A DNA stretch of 64,000 nt from Candidatus Kaistella beijingensis. GTDB taxonomy: Bacteria > Bacteroidota > Bacteroidia > Flavobacteriales > Weeksellaceae. The notes under the pieces are model-generated. The model was not told the origin of the DNA. It did not search any database and saw only the letters and a list, made by a program, of their open reading frames with translations. Below, one piece after another: positions 9,432 to 15,865 of this stretch (the first letter of the stretch is position 1; each line of letters begins with the position of its first letter). The stretch lies in NCBI RefSeq assembly GCF_020084865.1, contig NZ_CP071953.1:310001-374000 (forward strand), given 5' to 3'. The translations under genes were made by a program, and so were the position numbers.

Positions 9432-10688
9432 ATGAATATTCAAGAACTTAGAGAAACGCAAGCGAAGTTTCAAATTTTGATTGATAATTTAATAGAAAAT
9501 AAAAAATCATTATATAAACTAAGAGATGATTTTGCAAAGTATTATAATGAAACCCGTATACTAAACATGCCTTTAGATACCTATGTTTTAGGTAAATCTC
9601 ACACTGATGTTAAATTTCATTTTTGTTACACTACTGAAAGGAGTCTTGATAGATTGGGTAGAATTATTGGATCTAAGGCTGATAAGTTTGGTGTATATTA
9701 TGGCAAGACAAAATCTGAAAATGAATATAAATATAGATTCACAAAAAAATGGGGTAATTCTAAAGAAGAAGTCTTTATTAACATTAAACATTCAATAGTA
9801 GAATTAATTGAAGCAGGTAAGAAAAGAGATTTGAAAACGCTTGCAAAGAATAAAATTTCCCCAATGTTTAAGGGTAAAATCTTAAATGTTTATTACCCAG
9901 AAGAATATTTAAATGTTTTTTCTGATGAACATTTAGATTATTTTTTGGTTTTGTTCAATTTAGATAACCCTAAACTTATCATGTCCAATTCAGTCTATAA
10001 GAGAGAGGCGCTTAAAGATTTCAAGAATAGTGATGAAATTATGAAGGACTGGCCAATGGATATTTTTGCTGATTTCCTTTATAAGTATTTTCATCCGAAA
10101 CTTAATAAAGAAAAAGACTTTAAAATAAATAAAAAACTTGATGATGATTATGGTGACCAGCAATTTCCTTCTGAATATCTTGCTGAATGGGAGGATTTAG
10201 AAATGATGCAGGGTGAACCTATTAAAAAAGTTAAAAGTAAGGAAGTTCCAAAAGATAATCCAGATTATGAAAAGGAAGCAAGAAAACTAAAAAAACTTGG
10301 TGATCGAGGTGAAAAAATTGTAATTGAAATGGAACAAAAAAGACTAACTGAACTTGGTTTTCCTGCACTCGCAGAAAAAGTTGAAAAAGCAAAATATGAT
10401 TATTTAGGATATGACATATTATCTTATGAAACTAATGGTGACGAAAGGTATATTGAAGTAAAGGCAACACGCGCAAAAGTTGGGACAGCCAATTTCTTTT
10501 TATCAAGCAATGAGTTAGAAACGGCAGAAGAACTTCCGAATTACTACATTTATATGGTTTACGATATAACATCAAAAAATCCTAAGATTTGGATAATCGA
10601 TAATCCATTTAATCCTGAAAATGATAAAGTTGTTAAAACTCCGGTTTCTTATCGGGTTATTATAGAAGCAAAAAAAAGAGAATATTAG
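9432..10688 (+). CDS. DUF3883 nuclease-like protein, candidate pAgo effector
   Basis: A 418-residue protein. The N-terminus (1-40) is helical, possibly coiled coil. Residues ~140-180 (GKILNVYYPEEYLNVFSDEHL) resemble a module I have seen before McrB-like or DUF3883 domains. Residues ~285-395 match DUF3883, with E294 (GDRGEK), D328 (GYDIL) and E342-V-K344 (YIEVKAT) arranged like a PD-(D/E)XK site. It is the last gene of the operon, 18 bp after pAgo. Inactive long pAgos are known to work with separate nuclease, SIR2 or membrane effectors; DUF3883 in that role is an inference. Alternatively it may serve the R-M system. Confidence 0.75.
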   Translation: MNIQELRETQAKFQILIDNLIENKKSLYKLRDDFAKYYNETRILNMPLDTYVLGKSHTDVKFHFCYTTERSLDRLGRIIGSKADKFGVYYGKTKSENEYKYRFTKKWGNSKEEVFINIKHSIVELIEAGKKRDLKTLAKNKISPMFKGKILNVYYPEEYLNVFSDEHLDYFLVLFNLDNPKLIMSNSVYKREALKDFKNSDEIMKDWPMDIFADFLYKYFHPKLNKEKDFKINKKLDDDYGDQQFPSEYLAEWEDLEMMQGEPIKKVKSKEVPKDNPDYEKEARKLKKLGDRGEKIVIEMEQKRLTELGFPALAEKVEKAKYDYLGYDILSYETNGDERYIEVKATRAKVGTANFFLSSNELETAEELPNYYIYMVYDITSKNPKIWIIDNPFNPENDKVVKTPVSYRVIIEAKKREY

Positions 10689-10744
10689 AATTTTCAGTAT
10701 TAAAAAATTCTACATTAAATAATATTACATTTAAATATATTTTT

Positions 10745-10752
10745 TAACTTTG
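10745..10752 (+). promoter_or_regulatory. promoter -7 element for the structured RNA
   Basis: TAACTTTG matches TAnnTTTG. Transcription would start about 10756-10758, exactly at the 5' arm of the outer helix of the RNA below. No clear -33 TTTG was found upstream. Confidence 0.6.
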
Positions 10753-10756
10753 CAGA

Positions 10757-11252
10757 GTTAATCAACACATAACGAAATTTATTTGTTGTTAATCTTGAAA
10801 AAGTTACCAGCGTTTCAAGGAGTGATAATTTAATGATGTATTGTTATAGAACAAAGAAAGCAGAAAGGACATCTCATTTGTTAGAAAAAAATTCATTAAT
10901 ATGACAAAACAACTAACAAGTCAATAATTAAGTTATCGTATAACAACAACAAAACAAGCCCTCTTATCCTGATAATGAGGGCTTTAATTATCCTATAATA
11001 GGATAGTGCCTTGTGTTATTCAGAGGATAGTAATATGAAGGTTTAATCATCCTCACTAAATTTCGTTAAACTGTGGAAAACACAATGTTGATTAACGGGG
11101 TCTTACATAAGTTAATATTCAGAAAAAGTCGTCTGGTAAACGGCAGAAGAATATTTTATAAGAGACCATTTCCAATGTGGGTGCCCATATAAGGTAACTT
11201 ACAAAGGTTGAAATTTGAGGGGAAGCATTTCAGGGTGCTTCCTTGTTTTTTT
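10757..11252 (+). ncRNA. large structured non-coding RNA of unknown family
   Basis: About 495 nt between a promoter and a terminator with no credible reading frame. A closing helix pairs 10757-10767 (GTTAATCAACA) with 11086-11096, and a second pairs 10771-10781 (AACGAAATTTA) with 11057-11067. Inside are hairpins at 10877-10918 (TTGTTAG/CTAACAA), 10932-10944, 10956-10984 (AAGCCCTC/GAGGGCTT with a nested TTAT/ATAA), 10990-11006 (TATCCTA/TAGGATA) and 11022-11054 (GAGGAT/ATCCTC), plus a small GTGGAAAACAC hairpin near 11072-11083. A 3' domain includes AATATTC/GAATATT (11114-11155). No tmRNA, RNase P, SRP or 6S signature motifs were seen. It may belong to the defence locus or to the mobile-element backbone. 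Confidence 0.65.
11219..11252 (+). terminator. rho-independent terminator of the structured RNA
   Basis: GGAAGCA / TGCTTCC (11221-11227 with 11236-11242) around an 8-nt loop is followed by TTGTTTTTTT. It fixes the 3' end of the predicted RNA. Confidence 0.8.
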
Positions 11253-11655
11253 CAAACTCTATAATTTTTATTCCATACATTTTATCTTAATAGAACTCAA
11301 ATTTTTTCAATATAACAATCTGCTAAATTAGTGGCTCTGCCTCGCCAAGTAACATAATCGAAATTATACGCACACCCAACGCCAACGGGGAGTTCGTCCA
11401 TATTGGGTTTGCGCCAAACACCATTTAAAAGCCTTTCGCCTGCAACCCCAAAATTCCCTCACAAACCAGCAGTGCCTATAATTTGAGATTATGTTAAATG
11501 GCTCCCTTGCAACGGGCATAGCCCTTTTGCGCCACCACCTTCCAGCCGCCAGCACAGTTATAATTTACACGGGCAGTCCTCCGATTGAAAACCTTCAAAT
11601 CCCCGCCACCCCAGCATAGGATGCAGAAAAATGGTGCAGAAAGTTTCGGGATTTG

Positions 11656-11716
11656 CCAAGTTCCTTCAGCCACTGCACGGACAAGCCGTTCAGTCGCTTT
11701 CGTCACCGCACACAGC
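11656..11716 (+). repeat. stem-loop repeat, copy 1 (ACAAG loop)
   Basis: Starts CCAAGTTCCTTCA and ends CGTCACCGCACACAG. Its stem is ACTGCACGG / CCGTTCAGT (11672-11680 with 11686-11694, one mismatch) around the loop ACAAG. The flanks are shared with copy 2 at 11985. Confidence 0.7.
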
Positions 11717-11984
11717 AGTATTCCAGGCAGAAGAAAATTGCTTTCTCCATTCCAGGATTCTCAGCACACACCACCAATAATTTTAGTTCAGCGGCTAAGA
11801 TTTGTAGTGTATTGGCGATGCGTGCTGAAAACGCCCCCGAAAAGCATTTTCTTTCTGCCCTCCATACCGCTGTCTTTCCAGCCGCTTTTTCGTGCAGGTA
11901 TTCTTAGGAAAATTCCCGGTTACTGAGCCTGTCGAACCCCACCATTTTTCTGCGTGTCTGTTTCCCCGGTTTGCCGACGCTCGT

Positions 11985-12044
11985 CCAAGTTCCTTCACTC
12001 AAAACACGGACAAGCCGTGTTTTCAGTTTCGTCACCGCGCACAG
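11985..12044 (+). repeat. stem-loop repeat, copy 2 (ACAAG loop)
   Basis: Same flanks and loop as copy 1, but the stem is AAAACACGG / CCGTGTTTT (12001-12009 with 12015-12023), a perfect 9-bp helix. Both arms differ from copy 1 in matching ways, so the helix rather than the sequence is kept. Confidence 0.7.
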
Positions 12045-12215
12045 TCGTGTGTCAGTGTTCCAAGTATTCACACTGTCACACCACTGTCTTTTCCATTCCT
12101 TTCCCTCACCTTGATTGCCCCTCAATCGAAGAGTAGGCCACCAGAAAAAAATAAAAAAAAGAAAGTAAAGTTATGCAGTCAGAAAAATGCGCTGACAATA
12201 TCAAGCCGCAAGCGG

Positions 12216-12271
12216 TTTTTTGCAAAAAATATCGTCGTGAAAGAAAATACGCCCATATTTTTTGCAAAAAA
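12216..12271. repeat. two TTTTTTGCAAAAAA palindromes
   Basis: The 14-bp palindrome TTTTTTGCAAAAAA occurs at 12216-12229 and again at 12258-12271, 42 bp (four helical turns) apart, so both would face the same side of the DNA. Such A/T-tract palindromes bend DNA or bind dimeric proteins. Function is unknown. Confidence 0.55.
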
Positions 12272-12350
12272 ATATTGCATCGCTTTTTCCTTCCAGAAGG
12301 GCAGAGCACTTTCTTTTTTTTCCTTTTTTCTTTTAGAAATATTTCTGCGG

Positions 12351-12379
12351 AGCATAACTTTTAAAACCCGAGTTATGCT
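12351..12379 (+). promoter_or_regulatory. hairpin covering the DUF6943 start codon
   Basis: AGCATAACT (12351-12359) pairs perfectly with AGTTATGCT (12371-12379), and the latter contains the ATG at 12375-12377. It could limit translation of the downstream gene. Confidence 0.5.
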
Positions 12380-12800
12380 TAAATTCAAAGTTCGGACATA
12401 CTCTGTCCACCAGCAAACGCCAAAAATGGCAATCTTTATCCTTAACCGTGGCAGAAATGCAGGAAAGCCACTACAGGAACCCTGCCCAAACTGCTTTATC
12501 ATTTATTGTAGCAGTCTAGATGAAATGGAAACCGTTTATTGGACATTTTACGCCTTCTGGAAACACGGATTCTTCCATCCGCACCTTTGCGGAAGCGTGA
12601 TCGAAATGCTTCGCTTATGCGACCTCAAAACGCTGATGCGGAACTTCATCCAGCCTGCGCTGGAAAAGTCTGCCAAAAACCCCGAAATGGTGCTGAAAAT
12701 AAAAGCCACCTGGGAACTGGAAACAAAAATCCGCCAGCAGGCACAAGCCGTTGAAGAATTGCGGAATGCATTAGTCCGCCGTTACTATCTTACCGCGTAA
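12375..12800 (+). CDS. DUF6943-like mobile-element protein
   Basis: A 141-residue protein from ATG 12375; a second candidate start is ATG 12426 (MAIFILNRG). The frame is open further upstream to 11892, but that part lies in the non-coding repeat region. The motifs FILNRGRNAGKPLQEPCPNCF, YWTFYAFWKHGFF and GSVIEMLRL match what I recall of DUF6943, a small protein found in Bacteroidetes conjugative elements. A helical, charged C-terminus follows. Function unknown. Its presence supports a mobile-element origin for the left part of the window. Confidence 0.7.
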   Translation: MLKFKVRTYSVHQQTPKMAIFILNRGRNAGKPLQEPCPNCFIIYCSSLDEMETVYWTFYAFWKHGFFHPHLCGSVIEMLRLCDLKTLMRNFIQPALEKSAKNPEMVLKIKATWELETKIRQQAQAVEELRNALVRRYYLTA

Positions 12801-13055
12801 TTTCTTAGAATTCCCGAAAGGGAATTTTTTATTTCCCGAAGAAAACCTTTAAACTTTCCGAAAAATATATTTAAAGATTCTGACAAAAATATCGTCGAAC
12901 TTTCTTTTACCTGAAATGACTGAAAAACAACGCAACATTCACGTTGTCAATTACTTTTCAAAATAGTTGAAGTATCTTAGTATCGGAAGGTCGGAACCAA
13001 GTAAAGTCCGTATCAAGTCCGAAGAAATGTATAACCCAAAATAAAACTTAAAAAG

Positions 13056-13697
13056 ATGGGAAAGATTAATCAAGGGATTCTCGGTGGAGTATCCGGCAAA
13101 GTAGGAAATATTATCGGTGGTAACTGGAAGGGCATCGATTATATCAGAATTAAGCCTTCCAGCGTTGCGAATCCACGCACAAAAGGACAAGTGGAGCAAA
13201 GAACCAAGTTTTCAACTGTTCTTGCATTTTTGCAACCAATGACTGACTTCCTGAAAACAGGCTTTAAACTGTATTCAAGCGGTATGACGCAGTTCAACGC
13301 AGCAATGTCTTATAACCTTGGAAATGCAGTTTTAACTAATGGAACAGACATCTCAATTGACTATCCAAACGCATTGGTTTCCCGTGGAAACTTAACCGGA
13401 GCGGTTAATGGTGCAGCAGTATCAAATAACCCTGCTGAGGTAGTTCTTAACTGGGACAATAATTCAGACAGCGGAAGTGCTTTGGCAACAGATAAGGCGT
13501 TAATCGTTATTCTGAATACAACCAAGGGCGAAGCAATTTATACGACTGCAGGACCACTAAGGTCAGCAGTAACCGCTACAATGAGTTTGCCAGTGGAATA
13601 TTCAGGAGATAAGATTGAAGTGTATTTAGGCTTCATTTCTGACGATGGTTCAAGAGTTTCCAACAGCGCTTATTTAGGATCCGTAACGGTAGCGTAA
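13056..13697 (+). CDS. DUF6266 family protein
   Basis: A 213-residue protein with the hallmark N-terminus (MGKINQGILGGVSGKVGN, then GGNWKGIDYIR), a family frequent in Bacteroidetes near mobile elements. It has no signal peptide or membrane segment. Residues ~100-213 are rich in beta-strand (immunoglobulin-like or phage-structural in look). The role is unknown. It stands alone, with its own terminator at 13721; the 250 bp upstream hold no other gene. Confidence 0.8.
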   Translation: MGKINQGILGGVSGKVGNIIGGNWKGIDYIRIKPSSVANPRTKGQVEQRTKFSTVLAFLQPMTDFLKTGFKLYSSGMTQFNAAMSYNLGNAVLTNGTDISIDYPNALVSRGNLTGAVNGAAVSNNPAEVVLNWDNNSDSGSALATDKALIVILNTTKGEAIYTTAGPLRSAVTATMSLPVEYSGDKIEVYLGFISDDGSRVSNSAYLGSVTVA

Positions 13698-13720
13698 ACC
13701 GAATTAAATATCTTGTCAGC

Positions 13721-13756
13721 AACCGCTTCATTTTTGGAGCGGTTTTTTATTTTTTA
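13721..13756 (+). terminator. terminator of the DUF6266 gene
   Basis: AACCGCT / AGCGGTT (13721-13727 with 13738-13744) is followed by TTTTATTTTTT. Confidence 0.8.
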
Positions 13757-14012
13757 TACCTTCATGTTTAATACTTGATTGGCTCTTATCTGCCTATTAT
13801 AGGGATATTTTGTTGCTATTATGTTTCTATCAAAAATATAACTTGCTACAAATCAAACATATGATATATCCGAAAAAGTTTTGTATCGGGAAATAAATTT
13901 GTTTTCCTTTAGTTTAATGCCCCAATTTTTTAAAAGCACAAAATTTGGAATAATTAATTGGAACTGAACTTTACTCGAAGAGTATTACCGGCTTTAATAT
14001 CAGAATTAACCT

Positions 14013-14111
14013 ATGAAAATCTTGAATATTCGGATGGTGATAGGGCAAGCTAAAATCGGCCAGCCATACATCTGCTATTATTGCAAGGTTGATGGTATTA
14101 AAATCCATTAA
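14013..14111 (+). pseudogene. remnant related to the secreted protein gene at 25246
   Basis: A 32-codon fragment contains KIGQPYIC and KVDGI, matching residues ~98-118 of the protein encoded at 25246-25746; the DNA AAAATCGGCCAGCCATACAT is shared exactly. The rest of the gene is missing. It directly abuts the end of MarR copy 1. The 270 bp before it (13,757-14,012) hold nothing I recognise. Confidence 0.7.
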
Positions 14112-14758
14112 CTAGCGGAAATTTCAAGAATTTCATCAATGTTAGAGCGTTTATACTCAGAGTAAACATGCGAGTGAAAATCATTCAGCTTTCTGAGTAA
14201 TTCCAAAAGTTCGGCTTTTTCATTATTTTCGAGTTTTCCGGCAAGAATTCGCGACGTCAAATTCACTTTTTCAACGGAACGGTGGAAATAATCTTCACCT
14301 TTTTCGGTGAGGTTCAAGCGCTTACTTCTTTTGTCTTCGCTGTCGTTCTTTTCTTCAATTAATCCATATTCCAGAAGACGCTTGATGATTTGAGTTCCGG
14401 TTTGTTTTTCGTGACCGTTTCTTTCGATTAACTGAATTTTAGTCAGATTCGGTTCGTCCTTCAATCGGTAAAGGTAGGTGAATTCTTCATTGGCCAATTC
14501 AGGGAAATCATTCAAGCCCTTTCTAATTAATTGTCTGGAATATCGTCCCAAAAGCAAAACCTGTTTGCAGATTTCATTTTCTGTAAAAGAAACCTGATGC
14601 TGTTCATTTTTAAAAAGTTTGGTTGGGCTCTCTTTTCGGTATTTTTTATCATTCAGCCAAAGACGGAAATCCTCAACATTAGAGTGAGGTTTATAAGCTT
14701 CGGAATTTTCAAATTCTTTAACCTGATGAAGCAGATCAATGAAAAAATCAGTATTCAT
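14108..14758 (-). CDS. MarR-family regulator, duplicate copy 1
   Basis: A 216-residue protein with a winged-helix MarR core at ~75-165 (LTKIQLIERNGHEKQTGTQ as recognition region, LLEYGLIEEKNDSEDKRSKRLNLTEKG as wing). It is nearly identical to the copy at 27238-27888; differences include T/S, E/A and S/F substitutions and the last residues (SAS versus SVT). A -7 element TAAATTTG lies at 14763-14770 on the minus strand, only 4 bp before the ATG, so the message may be nearly leaderless. In the intact locus it sits upstream of the SDR gene; here that gene is cut. Confidence 0.85.
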   Translation of the reverse strand: MNTDFFIDLLHQVKEFENSEAYKPHSNVEDFRLWLNDKKYRKESPTKLFKNEQHQVSFTENEICKQVLLLGRYSRQLIRKGLNDFPELANEEFTYLYRLKDEPNLTKIQLIERNGHEKQTGTQIIKRLLEYGLIEEKNDSEDKRSKRLNLTEKGEDYFHRSVEKVNLTSRILAGKLENNEKAELLELLRKLNDFHSHVYSEYKRSNIDEILEISAS

Positions 14759-15167
14759 AGCGCAAATTTAATCTAAGTATTTTAAATTTTTTTTATAATC
14801 TAATAAAGAGGTTGAAGAATCTAAACCCTTTCACGCTCCAACTCTCAAACCCACCAACTAAAGCTTAACACTTCCCATTCCGCCATCAATTCCGAAAATC
14901 TGTCCTGTAATCCACGAAGATTTATCTGAAACGAGGAAAGCCGTCATTTCTGCAATTTCTTCAGCCGTTCCTACTCTTTGCAGCGGATGTCTTTTCGCGG
15001 AAGCTTCTCTTTTCTCAGGTGTTCCTAAAAGCTGTGATGCCAGATTCGTGTCCGTTAAAGAAGGTGCAATCGCATTAACCCTAATTTTCTGAGCCGAGAA
15101 TTCCGCCGCCAGACTTTTTGTAAGGCCTTCCACCGCATTTTTACTCGCCGCAATCGAAGCGTGAAAA
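14116..15167. repeat. 1.05-kb direct repeat, left copy
   Basis: Bases 14116-15167 correspond to 27246-28297 at a constant offset of 13,130 with only scattered substitutions. It covers MarR and the 3' two-fifths of the SDR gene. Identity stops abruptly after GCGTGAAAA at 15167. Confidence 0.93.
14858..15167 (-). pseudogene. SDR oxidoreductase, 5'-truncated duplicate
   Basis: Encodes only the last ~103 residues of the SDR found intact at 27988-28686 (from FHASIAASKNAVEGL to GIDGGMGSVKL). The catalytic YxxxK equivalent region is partly present, but the Rossmann nucleotide-binding half is gone, replaced at 15168 by a GH31 fragment in the opposite orientation. Non-functional remnant. Confidence 0.88.
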
Positions 15168-15430
15168 ATGTAACGCAATCGACTAAGGAAAAGCCGGAAG
15201 ATACTTTGCTGCTGCATATCTATAATGGTGATAAGCCAAACACTTTTTCTTATTATGAAGATGACGGTGAGACCCTGAATTATGAGAAAGGTGATTTCTA
15301 TAAAAGGAATATAGAATTTGATCCGCAAAAAAAGATTATTCGTTTTTCCAAAGCAGAAGGCAAGTTCAGCTCAAATTTCAGAAAAATAAAAATCATACTT
15401 CACGGTTTTGATGTGGTTTATATAGATTAA
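15168..15430 (+). pseudogene. GH31 glycosidase C-terminal fragment
   Basis: About 87 codons (LLHIYNGDKPNTFSYYEDDGETLNYEKGDFYKR, ILHGFDVVYID) match the distal beta-sandwich (DUF5110-like) of family 31 alpha-glucosidases/xylosidases. No catalytic domain is present. It joins the truncated SDR head-to-head at 15167/15168, marking a deletion or recombination scar. Confidence 0.7.
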
Positions 15431-15839
15431 AATGCTAGACTGGAACAATGTAAATTGTTTGATCCTTTAGCTAATCTGGATCAGATTTTTTATGATGCAA
15501 AGGCATTGAAAAACCTTAGAAAACAAAATGAAGTAAGAGACTCAAAAGTTATTTTGATAGCTAATAAAAATGAAGAAATGATTATAAATTATTAGTTCTT
15601 ATGAAAGAAAATTAAACACCTATAAAGCGCTGAATCTTCATTTATTAAATATTCAGACAGTGTAACTATGATGTTCTTTGATGCAAAAAAAATCTAGCTT
15701 TTCATCTTACAAAATACTGAGTAAATTATTGTAGCAGATTTAATTTTGTTTAGTGATCAATATTTAAAACTTAATAGCATTTTATCAATTCGTTTTGGCA
15801 TTTCATAAAATATCTGATGGTTTCGCATGAATAAAATAC
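15431..15839 (+). other. non-coding stretch with possible gene remnant
   Basis: Directly after the GH31 stop, 54 codons stay open to TAG at 15595 (KLFDPLANLDQIFYDAKALKNLR) without a start codon, which suggests another gene end that I cannot name. From 15596 to 15839 I see only A/T-rich DNA. Confidence 0.4.
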
Positions 15840-15847
15840 TAAATTTG
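15840..15847 (+). promoter_or_regulatory. promoter -7 element of the sensor kinase operon
   Basis: TAAATTTG matches TAnnTTTG, 18 bp before the ATG at 15866. Confidence 0.6.
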
Positions 15848-15865
15848 AAACTGTATTCAGAATGA

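Larger units (their letters stand above)
11253..12350. other. G/C-richer stretch without genes, with structured repeats
   Basis: About 1.1 kb separates the RNA from the DUF6943 gene. Base composition between ~11,350 and 12,120 is visibly richer in G/C than the neighbours. Open frames on both strands lack codon structure and overlap one another, so I call no gene. Contents: a GGGCATAGCCC palindrome (~11,515), two related stem-loop repeats (11,656 and 11,985), and two A/T palindromes (12,216 and 12,258). It could be a transfer or replication region of the mobile element; nothing here proves that. Confidence 0.5.

Noticed and set aside
10681..11260. tmRNA or RNase P RNA as identity of the structured RNA
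   Set aside because: No tag-peptide frame, tRNA-like 3' end or conserved RNase P core motif could be found.
11364..12350. Several overlapping open frames on both strands of 60-110 codons, including MTKATERLVRAV- and CAVTKLKTRLVRVL-type peptides
   Set aside because: They overlap each other, lack start contexts and follow the nucleotide stem-loop repeats; the peptide likeness comes from the DNA repeat itself.
14858..15328. A 156-codon minus-strand frame joining the SDR end to an unrelated N-terminus
   Set aside because: The part after 15167 is the antisense of the GH31 fragment, so it is a chance fusion at a recombination scar.
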